Assembly (NCBI GenBank): GCA_947457885.1
Contig: CANGXU010000013.1
Location: forward strand, 1-41,700
DNA length: 41,700 nucleotides
Direction: 5' to 3'
Source: Betaproteobacteria bacterium
GTDB taxonomy: Bacteria > Pseudomonadota > Gammaproteobacteria > Burkholderiales > CAIKXV01
Part shown: positions 34,824 to 41,700 of the stretch, piece after piece
Layout: every line of letters begins with the position of its first letter
Numbering within the stretch: position 1 is the first letter of the stretch
Made by a program: the position numbers and the translations under genes
The notes under the pieces: model-generated
Database searches by the model: none
What the model was told of the DNA's origin: nothing
The model's input: only the letters and a program-made list of their open reading frames with translations

Positions 34824-34982
34824 GTCGCCCCAGCCAGTCGGTCGATCGCATTGGATCGCATCGGACAGCGCGCTGGCCGGGTTTCAATGCGACGCGGGGT
34901 CCGTGCCGCTGCCGGGCGAGGCAGCGCCACGCGGGCGCTGCTGCGGGTATCGTTGCCTTCAGTCATCGATCTGAGCGGCCCT

Positions 34983-36299
34983 TCAGCGCGGCGCGAACTC
35001 GAGGATGTCGAAGCCGCGATAGCGGTCGACGATGTAGACCAGCCCGCGCTCGTCCACGTCGACGTCGTTGGTCTGCGGCGCGGCCTTGCCCGGCGCCGGA
35101 TGCGGGATGAAGTGCCCGACCTCCTGCGGCGCGAACGGATCGGCCACGTCGACGATGCGCAGCCCCCCGGCGAACCAGGCGCAGAACACCAGCGTGCCCA
35201 CTGCATGCTCCTGGAACTGGTGCGCGCCGAAGCGCCCGGGCGCGGCGCGGCTCCAGGGCGAATCGAGTTCGCTCACCTCGAACAGCGACAGCGGCTTGAT
35301 GTCGGCGAAGTCGGTGACGTCGAACACCCACAGGCAGCCGTGCGGGCGGCCGCGCCGGCGCGCCATCTCGTCGGCGCTGTGCGCGTGGTCTTCCTCGTCG
35401 ATTGCCACCGCGATCCGCCGGCCGCCGTGCAGCCCCGGGATCGGCATGAAGGTATGCGTCGGCTCCGGGAACGGCGGGTGGTAGTTGTAGGACGCCACCG
35501 TGGTCGGCTTGCGGATGTCGGCGACATCGATGATGCGCACGCCACCGTGCCAGCAACCGGCCCATAGAAGGTCGTCGAAGCGCAGCGCATGGTGCAGCCG
35601 GTGCTGCCGGCCTGCCCAGGTCTTCGTCTCGCCGCCGGCCGCATGCTGCCCGGGCATCCACCAGCGCGAGACTTCCTCCGGGCGTTCCGGGTTGGCCAGG
35701 CTGTAGTTCACCAGGATATTTCCGGTGAAGCCCTCCATCTCGGTCGAGATGTATGCGTAGTTCGCGTCCATGTCGAAACGGTGCACGCCGATGCCACCGG
35801 TGCGGTGGTGCACCAGCTGGCGCGGCTTTGCCTTGTCGGCGATGTCGTACACCCGGAAGCCGCCGAGGTGGTAGCCCTTCTTCTGCGCCGCCTCGACCAC
35901 CGGGATGTCTGCCTCGGACACGCCGATCTTCGCCGCCAGCTCGGCATGCGTCGGTTCGCGGCCAAGTGCCGCCATCAACGCGGTGCGCGCACCCGGCAGC
36001 TCGTCGGCCTTGCGACCGATCGGCGTCATGTTGCGCTCATGGTTGACGATCATGATGTCGCCGACCACGCGCGCCTTGTGGCTGTGCGACTCGTCGTCGT
36101 CGAGGAAGACCTGCGAGATCACCTTGGGGTCGCGCGGGTCGGAAACGTCGACGATGCTGGTGCCCAGACGCTCCTTGTTCGGGATGTGCCCGATGTAGGC
36201 GGTGGTGCCGACCAGCCGGACCTGTCCGGCACCGGGCAGGTCGAGCCGGCCGAGCCGGCTCACGTTGCGCGCCAGCGGGATGTCTTGCGGAGCGTTCAA
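34983..36299 (-). CDS. LVIVD-repeat beta-propeller protein
   Basis: Protein of 438 residues made of about seven LVIVD repeats, a predicted beta-propeller. Recognisable strands: GTSIVDVSDPRDPKVISQV, GGFRVYDIADKAKPRQLV, GNILVNYSLANPERPEEVS, GGVRIIDVADIRKPTTVAS, GCLWVFDVTDFADIKPLS and GGLRIVDVADPFAPQEVGHF. No signal peptide is seen, so it is probably cytoplasmic. Function unknown. An insert of about 55 residues (91-146) interrupts the second repeat. The start is TTG at 36299, chosen because AGGAGG lies 7 bp upstream and the repeats begin directly after. It is divergent from the Bug receptor-hydrolase row, with 100 bp between starts. Confidence 0.88.
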   Translation of the reverse strand: MNAPQDIPLARNVSRLGRLDLPGAGQVRLVGTTAYIGHIPNKERLGTSIVDVSDPRDPKVISQVFLDDDESHSHKARVVGDIMIVNHERNMTPIGRKADELPGARTALMAALGREPTHAELAAKIGVSEADIPVVEAAQKKGYHLGGFRVYDIADKAKPRQLVHHRTGGIGVHRFDMDANYAYISTEMEGFTGNILVNYSLANPERPEEVSRWWMPGQHAAGGETKTWAGRQHRLHHALRFDDLLWAGCWHGGVRIIDVADIRKPTTVASYNYHPPFPEPTHTFMPIPGLHGGRRIAVAIDEEDHAHSADEMARRRGRPHGCLWVFDVTDFADIKPLSLFEVSELDSPWSRAAPGRFGAHQFQEHAVGTLVFCAWFAGGLRIVDVADPFAPQEVGHFIPHPAPGKAAPQTNDVDVDERGLVYIVDRYRGFDILEFAPR

Positions 36300-36327
36300 G
36301 GGCAGTCCTCCTGCGGTGTCCTGCGTC

Positions 36328-36333
36328 TATACT
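36328..36333 (+). promoter_or_regulatory. possible -10 in the divergent gap
   Basis: TATACT lies midway in the 100-bp gap between the LVIVD gene and the Bug receptor. It reads five of six to the -10 consensus on the plus strand; the overlapping minus reading TAGTAT is weaker. No -35 is clear, so both directions are possible. Confidence 0.35.
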
Positions 36334-36399
36334 AATCGAACGCGTGCGCACGAATCGCGGCAACGACCGCCGGCGCCCGTCTCAGCGGAGGAGAACCCA

Positions 36400-37479
36400 G
36401 TGAACCGATCGTTGCGTGACGTTTCGCCGTACCGTGCCGCCTCGCCGGGCGCCTGTTCGCATTACTTGCCACGTTGCTTGCCGCGTTACTTGTCAGTGGC
36501 GGCGGGCCTGCTCGTGGCCGCATGCGCGGTCAGCCTCGTCGTCGGCGTCGTCGGCGCGGGCGAGGCTGCTGCCCAGCCGAAGTTCCCGTCCAAGCCTGTG
36601 CGGCTGATCCTGGCCTTCCCGCCCGGCGGTGCCAGCGACTTCGCCGGCCGACTGCTCGCGCAGCGGATGTCCGACGGTTGGGGACAGACGGTCGTGGTCG
36701 AGAACCGCGCGGGCGCTGGCGGCAACGTCGGCGCCGAGGTCGCCGCCCGTGCCGCACCGGACGGCTACACCATGATGCTCGCGAACAACGCCATCCTGGT
36801 CGCCAACCCGGCGCTCTACCCGAAGCTCAACTACGACCCGGCCCGCGACTTCATCCCGGTGACGCTGGTCGCGCTGCAACCGAACGTGCTGGTGGTGCAT
36901 CCGTCGCTGCCGGTGAAGAGCGTGAAGGAACTGATCGCGCTGGCGAAGCGACGGCCCGGTCAGCTCAACTACGCATCGTCCGGCGTCGGCCTGGCCGCGC
37001 ACCTGGCCGGCGAACTGTTCAACAGCATGGCCGGCGTGAACATGGTGCACGTGCCCTACAAGGGCGCCGGGCCGGCGCTGGCCGACCTGATCGGCGGTCA
37101 GACCCAGGTGATGTTCGCCACCGCGACCTCGGTGATCCCGCAGATCAAGGCTGGCAAGCTGCGCGCACTGGCCACCACTGCGCCGAAGCGGTCGATCGGT
37201 TTCGAGGACCTGCCGACGGTATCCGAAGCGGGCGTGGCCGGCTTCGATGCGACGTCGTGGCACGGCATCGTCGTGCCGACCGGCACGCCGCGGCCGATCG
37301 TCGACCAGATCGCGGCGGCCGTGAACACCGCGCTGAAGAACCCGGACCTGCGCGAGAAGTTCCTCACCGCCGGGGCCGAGCCTGTCGGCGGCACGCCGGA
37401 ACAGTTCGCCGCACACATCAAGGTCGAGGTGCCGCGCTGGGTGGAGGTGATCCGGACCTCCGGTGCCAAGGCCGAATGA
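36400..37479 (+). CDS. Bug-family periplasmic solute receptor
   Basis: Orphan tripartite tricarboxylate transporter-type receptor, 359 residues. The signal region is unusually long: a basic stretch of about 30 residues precedes the hydrophobic core LSVAAGLLVAACAVSLVVGVVG, with cleavage near GEAAAQ. LVAAC could read as a lipobox, but the AAAQ site is more likely. The mature protein starts KFPSKPVRLILAFPPGGASDFAGR. The ENRAGAGGNVGAEVAARAAPDGYT and VHVPYKGAGPALADLIGGQ blocks follow. Start GTG at 36400 has GGAGGAG 7 bp upstream. The next gene encodes a hydrolase and the one after it another Bug receptor, suggesting a catabolic row for a shared or related substrate. Confidence 0.9.
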   Translation: MNRSLRDVSPYRAASPGACSHYLPRCLPRYLSVAAGLLVAACAVSLVVGVVGAGEAAAQPKFPSKPVRLILAFPPGGASDFAGRLLAQRMSDGWGQTVVVENRAGAGGNVGAEVAARAAPDGYTMMLANNAILVANPALYPKLNYDPARDFIPVTLVALQPNVLVVHPSLPVKSVKELIALAKRRPGQLNYASSGVGLAAHLAGELFNSMAGVNMVHVPYKGAGPALADLIGGQTQVMFATATSVIPQIKAGKLRALATTAPKRSIGFEDLPTVSEAGVAGFDATSWHGIVVPTGTPRPIVDQIAAAVNTALKNPDLREKFLTAGAEPVGGTPEQFAAHIKVEVPRWVEVIRTSGAKAE

Positions 37480-37545
37480 AGACGCCCGGACCGGCTATGC
37501 TCCGGGCAGAGCGGCTGCGGTCGCCGTACTGAGAAGGAACACGCG

Positions 37546-38706
37546 ATGGGCCGCTGGATCGAAGAATTCCCGGGCAACATGACCTGGTCGAACGCGACGC
37601 TGATCTGCAAGGGCATGGCGCCCTACGGATGCGTGGCGATGGGCGAGATCGACGAGGTCTGCGAGCGCCTGCGCGAGCGGCAGAGCGAGCCCGACGCCTT
37701 CCGCGAAGAGTGGGAGCGAATGGCGATGCGCCTGGAGCAGCGCGCCGATGCCGCAGAGGCCGCTGGCCACCGGATGACCGCGGGCAACTTCTACCTGCGC
37801 GCCGGCATGTACTACTTTACAGCCGAACGCTTCGTCGAGCCGGGCGAACAGAAGCGCGAGCTTGGCCGCAGGTCGCTCGACTGCCAGGGCAAGGGGCTGC
37901 TGCGGCGCTACCCGAACATCGAACGGGTCGAGGTGCCGTACGAAGGCGGTTCGCTGCCCGCGTGGTTCATGAAGGCACCGGGCGTGACAGGTCCCGCACC
38001 GACCGTCGTGGTGTTCGACGGCATGGACAACTGCAAGGAGATGAGCGTGCTGTTCAACGGGCTCGAGTTCGCGGCCCGCGGCTTCCATACGCTCGCGATC
38101 GACGGACCGGGGCAGGGCGAATCGCTTCGGCTGCGCGACCTCGCTGCGCGCCACGACTACGAAGTGCCGGGCCGCGCCGCCTACGACTGGGTTGCCGCCC
38201 GGCCTGATGTCGACCGGTCGAAGGTGGTGGTGATGGGCTACAGCTTCGGCGGCTACTACGCCGGGCGGGTGGCCGCGTTCGACCAGCGCTATGCCGCGGG
38301 CGTCGCGTTCGGAGCGCTGCACTGGGACCTGCACGCCTGGCAGCTCGAGATCAAGCGCCGGCAGGATGCCGACCCGAAGTCCACACCGCAGTCGGCCTTC
38401 CACTTCCGATGGGTGATGGGTACCGACGCGCTGGATGCGGCGATCGAGAAGGCGCGCGGCTTCAGCCTCGCCGAGGTCGCCAAGGACATCACGATGCCGT
38501 TCCTGATCGTGCACGGCGAGAAAGACAAGGTCGTGCCGGTCGCCTCGGCGCACAAGGTGTTCGAAGCCATTGGGTCCACGCGCAAGCACCTGAAGGTGTT
38601 CACCGAGGACGAGGGCGGTACCTATCATGTGCAGCTCGACAACCGGCAGCTCGGCGTCGACTACATCGCGGACTGGATCGCGGACACGCTCGCAGGAAAA
38701 CGGTAA
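37546..38706 (+). CDS. alpha/beta hydrolase with N-terminal cap (DHPON hydrolase / FrsA-like)
   Basis: Hydrolase of 386 residues. About 130 residues of helices (GEIDEVCERLRERQSEPDAFREEW, AGNFYLRAGMYYFTAERF) precede an alpha/beta-hydrolase core. Nucleophile Ser233 lies in VVVMGYSFGGYYAGR (GxSxGG), an acid Asp is likely in IVHGEKDKVVPV, and the His in GGTYHVQLDN. The cap and the GPAPTVVVFDGMDNCKE strand resemble 2,6-dihydroxypseudooxynicotine hydrolase-type C-C hydrolases and FrsA-like esterases. The substrate is unknown. It sits between two Bug receptors (66 and 76 bp away), so it may act on the acid or ester those proteins bind; that is inference. Confidence 0.85.
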   Translation: MGRWIEEFPGNMTWSNATLICKGMAPYGCVAMGEIDEVCERLRERQSEPDAFREEWERMAMRLEQRADAAEAAGHRMTAGNFYLRAGMYYFTAERFVEPGEQKRELGRRSLDCQGKGLLRRYPNIERVEVPYEGGSLPAWFMKAPGVTGPAPTVVVFDGMDNCKEMSVLFNGLEFAARGFHTLAIDGPGQGESLRLRDLAARHDYEVPGRAAYDWVAARPDVDRSKVVVMGYSFGGYYAGRVAAFDQRYAAGVAFGALHWDLHAWQLEIKRRQDADPKSTPQSAFHFRWVMGTDALDAAIEKARGFSLAEVAKDITMPFLIVHGEKDKVVPVASAHKVFEAIGSTRKHLKVFTEDEGGTYHVQLDNRQLGVDYIADWIADTLAGKR

Positions 38707-38782
38707 CCGGGCGCCGCGCCGGGAAGCAGATCTCGCAGCCTGACGAGCGCGCAGCAGCGCGCCGTCCAACGGGGGAGTCACC

Positions 38783-39778
38783 ATGAAACAGCCAATGCCC
38801 GCGCTCGCGCTGGCCATCGTCGCAACCGCCATCGGGTCAACGGCACCGATCGACCAGGCCTCGGCACAGCCGGCACCCCCCTGGCCGTCCAAGCCGATCC
38901 GCCTGATCGTGCCGTTCGCCGCCGGCGGCAATGTCGACCTCACCGCGCGGCTGGTCGCCCCGGCGATGGCGGAGGCGCTCGGTCAGCCGATCGTCGTCGA
39001 GAACCGCACCGGCGCCGGCGGCATGGTCGGCGCCGAGGTGGTGGCCAAGGCAACGCCGGACGGCTACGTGCTGCTCACCGGCTCGAACAGCACGTTCAGC
39101 GTCGTGCCCGCGCTCTACCCGAACGCACCGTACAACCCGGTGCGCGACTTCACCCCGATCATCAACCTGCAGACCTCGCCGTTCGTGCTGGTGGTGCGCA
39201 GCGGCCTGCCGGCGCAGAACGTCGCCGACCTGCTGCGGCTCGCGCGTGAGAAGCCAGGCACCCTGACCATGGGTTCCGGCGGTACCGGTTCGTCGAACCA
39301 GCTGGTGGGCGAACTGTTCCAGATACTCAACGGCGTCAAGTTCCTGCATATCCCGTACAAGGGCGCGGCGCTGGCCGCCACCGACGTGATGGGCGGCCAG
39401 ATCGACATGCTGTTCGACCAGGGCTCGACTGCCAGCGGCAACGTGCGCAGCGGCAAGATGCGCGGGCTGGTGGTCTCCGGGCGCACCCGGATGGCTTCGC
39501 TGCCCGACGTGCCCGGCTTCGCCGAGGCCGGCCTGAAGGACTTCGACATCGCCAACGCCACCGGGCTGCTCGGCCCGGCCGGCCTGCCCGGGCCGATCGT
39601 GCAGCGGCTGCATGCGGCGGCGGTGAAGGCGCTGGGCACGGCGCAGGTGAAGGAACGCTTCGCGCAGATGGGCGTCGATGCACAGGGCGGCACCCCCGAG
39701 GCGTTCGGCACGTTCATCCGCGAGGACTTCGCGCGCTGGACGAAGGTGGTGCAGGCGAGCGGGATCAAGCCGGACTGA
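38783..39778 (+). CDS. Bug-family periplasmic solute receptor
   Basis: Third orphan Bug/TctC receptor of the window, 331 residues. The signal peptide (MPALALAIVATAIGSTAPI, cleaved near ASAQ) is followed by WPSKPIRLIVPFAAGGNVDLTARLVAP. ENRTGAGGMVGAEVVAKATPDGYVLL and LHIPYKGAALAATDVMGGQIDMLFDQ make up the ligand loops. The ATG has GGGGAG 7 bp upstream. Differences from the 36400 receptor in the ligand loop imply a different or broader substrate. No membrane components of a TTT transporter are nearby. The integron integrase gene ends 9 bp beyond its stop on the other strand, so this is the old chromosomal edge of the integron. Confidence 0.92.
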   Translation: MKQPMPALALAIVATAIGSTAPIDQASAQPAPPWPSKPIRLIVPFAAGGNVDLTARLVAPAMAEALGQPIVVENRTGAGGMVGAEVVAKATPDGYVLLTGSNSTFSVVPALYPNAPYNPVRDFTPIINLQTSPFVLVVRSGLPAQNVADLLRLAREKPGTLTMGSGGTGSSNQLVGELFQILNGVKFLHIPYKGAALAATDVMGGQIDMLFDQGSTASGNVRSGKMRGLVVSGRTRMASLPDVPGFAEAGLKDFDIANATGLLGPAGLPGPIVQRLHAAAVKALGTAQVKERFAQMGVDAQGGTPEAFGTFIREDFARWTKVVQASGIKPD

Positions 39779-39787
39779 GCGGCCGGG

Positions 39788-40807
39788 TCAGTCTGCGCGC
39801 GCTGCCGGAGGCGTCGGCAGCGCATCCATCGGACTGCGCACGCCGCCGCCGCCGACGTTCAGCACGTGCGTGTAGATCATGGTCGTGGACACGTCCTGAT
39901 GGCCGAGCAGCTCCTGCACGGTGCGGATGTCGTAGCCGTTCTGCAGCAGGCTGGTGGCGAACGAATGGCGCAGCGTGTGCGGTGTCGCAGGCTTCGAGAT
40001 TCCCGCCTGGCCGACCGCGCGCTTGAAGCTGCGCTGGAAAGTCTGGTCGTACATGTGGTGGCGACGGACCACGCCGGTACGTGGATCGATCGAGTGCGTA
40101 GCCTGCGGGAACACCCAGAACCAGCTCCACGAGGCACCGGCGCGCGGGTACTTGCGGTCCAGCGCATCCGGCATCTCGACGCCGCCGCGCCCGGACGTGT
40201 TGTCCGCCCGCCACAGTGCCGCGGCGCGGGCGAGCTGGGCCCGCAGCGCCGGCACCAGGCTCAGCGGCAGCATCACCACCCGATCCTTCCCGCCCTTGCC
40301 CTCGCGCACGATGATCGCTTGGCGCTCGAAGTCGACGTCCTTCACGCGCAACGGCAGGCCTTCCGTGATGCGCAGGCCGGTGCCGTAGAGCAGCTGCGCG
40401 AACAGCCGGTGCTCGCCCTCCATCACGGCGAAGATCCGCGCCAGCTCGTCGGGCGAGAGCACCACGGGCAAGCGCTTCGGACCACGGGGGCGATCCACTC
40501 GGGACATCCAGGGCAGGTCGACGCCCAGGACCTTGCCGTAAAGGAACAGCAGGGCCGAGAGGGCCTGCCTGTGCGTCGAGGCCGATACCTTCCGCTTGTT
40601 CGTCAGCCAGGACAGGAACAACTCGACTTCCGGGCCACCCATCGTGGCCGGGTGACGACGGTCGTGGAAACGGATGAACGTCCGTGCCCAGTAGACGTAC
40701 ACCTGCTCCGTGCGCGGGCTGTAGTGCAGGTAGCGCACCCGCTCACGCACCTGATCCAGCAATCTGGCGGACGTCAATGGTGGGAGCGGCAGCTTGCCGG
40801 ATTTCAT
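39788..40807 (-). CDS. intI: integron integrase (IntI)
   Basis: Tyrosine recombinase of 339 residues specialised for attI and attC sites. The catalytic set is complete: R146 ([10 protein letters not shown]), H277 and R280 ([19 protein letters not shown]), H303 ([10 protein letters not shown]) and nucleophile Y312 (MIYTH). These are the same positions as in IntI1. The integron-specific extra patch is present at about 215-260 ([39 protein letters not shown]), which distinguishes it from XerC/D. The N-terminal core-binding domain has [20 protein letters not shown]. It is oriented away from the cassette, as is usual. The ATG at 40807 lies 10 bp from a LexA-type site, indicating SOS control. The gene looks intact and active. 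Confidence 0.97.
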   Translation of the reverse strand: MKSGKLPLPPLTSARLLDQVRERVRYLHYSPRTEQVYVYWARTFIRFHDRRHPATMGGPEVELFLSWLTNKRKVSASTHRQALSALLFLYGKVLGVDLPWMSRVDRPRGPKRLPVVLSPDELARIFAVMEGEHRLFAQLLYGTGLRITEGLPLRVKDVDFERQAIIVREGKGGKDRVVMLPLSLVPALRAQLARAAALWRADNTSGRGGVEMPDALDRKYPRAGASWSWFWVFPQATHSIDPRTGVVRRHHMYDQTFQRSFKRAVGQAGISKPATPHTLRHSFATSLLQNGYDIRTVQELLGHQDVSTTMIYTHVLNVGGGGVRSPMDALPTPPAARAD

Positions 40808-40817
40808 GGCGGGTTAT

Positions 40818-40833
40818 CTGTGGAAATAACCAG
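40818..40833. promoter_or_regulatory. LexA-type SOS box upstream of intI
   Basis: CTGTGGAAATAACCAG fits CTG-N10-CAG, the proteobacterial LexA operator, and ends 10 bp from the intI start codon. LexA repression of integron integrases through a site at this place is known for class 1 and Vibrio integrons. A minus-strand TTCACA further upstream (about 40853-40858) could be the -35 it represses; the matching -10 is weak. Confidence 0.7.
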
Positions 40834-40889
40834 CCTAGTTCCCGTAAGCTGTGGATGTGAAGCGAGAAAAACACCCGGTCGGACGCCGA

Positions 40890-40950
40890 ATTAGGGAGAC
40901 AGTCGGCGGTGGTAACCGACACTTTCGTCTCCCTACATCACGTTAGGGAG
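40890..40950 (+). other. attI recombination site
   Basis: The simple site is GTCTCCCTA (40927-40935), 6 bp, then core GTTAGGG (40942-40948), i.e. two inverted integrase-binding boxes with crossover after G40942. A further direct copy, TTAGGGAGAC, lies at 40891-40900 as a likely accessory box. TAGGGAGAC (40892) and GTCTCCCTA (40927) also pair as arms of an extended hairpin that contains an inner GTCGG/CCGAC stem. The site lies between the divergent intI and the cassette, as expected. Confidence 0.7.
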
Positions 40951-41523
40951 CAAGAAGCGCGTATGCGTCCGAGCCACCCGTTTGCGGAATCGTTGTGCCA
41001 AGGCGTCTACTTGCAGAACCAAAATGTGCTACTTCCCTGGGGTGCGACCAGGCAATCCCTCAAGACCCTAAATGTCCCGTACACGGAGAGAGAGACAGCC
41101 GACCGCTGGGAGCTGCAATGGTCCGACTGCCGCGTGATGGACGGTCTTGAACTGCAACTTAGTGCAACGTTCTTTAAGGCGGCCACTTACCGAGACACCA
41201 TACTGCGCCGCGTCGCCTGCAACCATCTCAACGACGGTTCATTTGACAGTGCCAAGGCTAAGTACGACGAAATGCTCGCCCATATCTCTGCCCTATTCGG
41301 GCAACCTACGGAAAAGAGCGAAGATGCGGCCACTTGGATCTGCTGTGAGGGTGAGTCGGCTGTCAACCTCTTCATTTGGGAACGGCATGGTTGGTTCTGC
41401 GCTATTTCATTCTCTAAAGAGCCATATGCTCCCTAACCTCTCGGTCAACACGGACCGCCTGCAAGCTGCGCTTGCAGGTTCCCTCCGCGGCTGCGCCGCT
41501 CCGGCGGCCGGTTACCTCAAACG
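40943..41523 (+). mobile_element. integron gene cassette (581 bp)
   Basis: The cassette begins right after the attI crossover point and ends at the G of the attC R' box. Its 5' end (with the preceding G: GTTAGGGAGC, 40942-40951) is the exact complement of GCTCCCTAAC at 41428-41437, the R'' end of its attC. This 10-bp match is what a cassette excised as a circle requires. One ORF fills most of it. Base composition is visibly lower in G+C than the chromosome to the left. Confidence 0.82.
40963..41436 (+). CDS. unrecognised cassette-encoded protein
   Basis: Hypothetical protein of 157 residues with no family recognised. The ATG at 40963 is 20 bp inside the cassette, the usual position; a GTG at 40909 in the same frame is upstream of the crossover and so is not part of the mobile unit. 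No signal peptide or membrane segment is seen. The middle is mixed (ETADRWELQWSDCRVMDGLELQ), and a helical part (FDSAKAKYDEMLAHISALFGQPTEK) leads to a Cys/Trp-rich end (ATWICCEGES, IWERHGWFCAISFSK). The alternating strand-helix-strand look resembles small adaptor or immunity proteins, but this is only an impression. The stop TAA lies inside the attC R'' box (CCCTAAC), as in many cassettes. Confidence 0.82.
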   Translation: MRPSHPFAESLCQGVYLQNQNVLLPWGATRQSLKTLNVPYTERETADRWELQWSDCRVMDGLELQLSATFFKAATYRDTILRRVACNHLNDGSFDSAKAKYDEMLAHISALFGQPTEKSEDAATWICCEGESAVNLFIWERHGWFCAISFSKEPYAP

Positions 41524-41529
41524 TTAACC
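41431..41529 (+). other. attC recombination site
   Basis: R'' CCCTAAC (41431-41437), L'' near GGTCAAC, a central imperfect palindrome with hairpins CCTGCAAG/CTTGCAGG (41458-41478) and GCGGC/GCCGC, L' near CCGGTTACC, and R' GTTAACC (41523-41529) with crossover after G41523. The length of about 99 bp is within the attC range. The bottom strand would fold into the extrahelical-base hairpin used by IntI. Box positions L'' and L' are approximate. Confidence 0.78.
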
Positions 41530-41700
41530 AGCACGAGACCCCGGCAGATCGAGTCGTTTCCAATTCAGGTATGAGCCTGGACGGGAGTGAAAAGGGGGCG
41601 GCGAAGGGAGTCGATCGGTTGTGAAGGGACGCAGTGTATCGGGGCTGGGGTTTGAAAGGTTTCGATCACTGTCGTAGCGCTTGGGCGACACCTGCTGGCA
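41530..41700. other. sequence beyond the first cassette, no supportable gene
   Basis: Starts with the remainder of TTAACCAGC, which would be the 5' end of a second cassette or the former attI flank. Only a 17-codon frame from ATG 41571 is seen on the plus strand, and no attC second half lies within the window, so the nature of the stretch cannot be decided. Confidence 0.4.

Noticed and set aside
36520..36545. LVAAC in the Bug receptor signal region as a lipobox
   Set aside because: The hydrophobic run continues past the Cys for many residues and is followed by a standard AAAQ signal peptidase I site, as in other Bug receptors.
40909..40962. GTG start adding 18 residues to the cassette protein
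   Set aside because: The extra codons lie on the attI side of the crossover point, so they would not travel with the cassette. The ATG at 40963 is in the usual place.
41571..41624. 17-codon plus-strand frame MSLDGSEKGAAKG... after the attC
   Set aside because: Too short to support, with no Shine-Dalgarno and no conserved feature; any real cassette gene would extend beyond the window.

Overview
The window is high-G+C DNA (roughly two thirds G+C by eye) with dense, short-spaced genes. It looks like a betaproteobacterial chromosome, probably Burkholderiales-like. The assignment rests on gene order: leuS-lptE-holA-proA; DUF971-ubiE-Tim44-ubiJ-ubiB; polA near DUF2782, an APH-type homoserine kinase, a BPSS1780-type membrane protein and uvrD; and several orphan Bug-type (tripartite tricarboxylate) receptors. 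No rRNA, tRNA or CRISPR array was seen.

Region 1 (1-6875) is a C4-dicarboxylate module. It has an SDH/FRD-like iron-sulfur subunit, two small membrane anchors, a Bug receptor, split class-I fumarase/tartrate dehydratase alpha and beta subunits, an SdhA/FrdA-like flavoprotein and an LDH2/MDH2-type dehydrogenase. Together they could take up a C4 acid and run succinate-fumarate-malate-oxaloacetate chemistry. The flavoprotein lacks the FAD-linking His and one substrate-site His, so its reaction is uncertain. At the left edge the N-terminal [2Fe-2S] part of the iron-sulfur subunit lies on the opposite strand from its C-terminal part, which means either an inversion or a chimeric sequence end.

Region 2 (6912-15947) is housekeeping. 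polA and a LOG-family gene diverge with only 10 bp between their start codons. A repeat cluster with a perfect hairpin follows, then a histone-H1-like/SWIB protein, DUF2782, thrB, a membrane protein and uvrD.

Region 3 (16128-34823) holds leuS-lptE-holA-proA, an FkbM methyltransferase, an isolated lipoyl-domain lpdA, a HIT protein, phoB-phoR with a recognisable Pho box, the ubiquinone genes ubiE, ubiJ and ubiB with DUF971 and Tim44-like partners, an SSS-family symporter and an MgtC/DUF4010 membrane protein.

Region 4 (34983-39778) is accessory metabolism: an LVIVD-repeat protein divergent from a Bug receptor / alpha-beta hydrolase / Bug receptor row.

Region 5 (39788-41700) is a chromosomal integron. 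It has an intact integron integrase on the minus strand, a LexA-type CTG-N10-CAG site just upstream of it, an attI-like site with repeated AGGGAG boxes, one complete gene cassette encoding an unrecognised 157-aa protein, and its attC. The cassette boundaries are defined by a 10-bp complementarity between its 5' end and the attC R'' box. The half-site after the attC suggests that another cassette or the old attI flank begins there.
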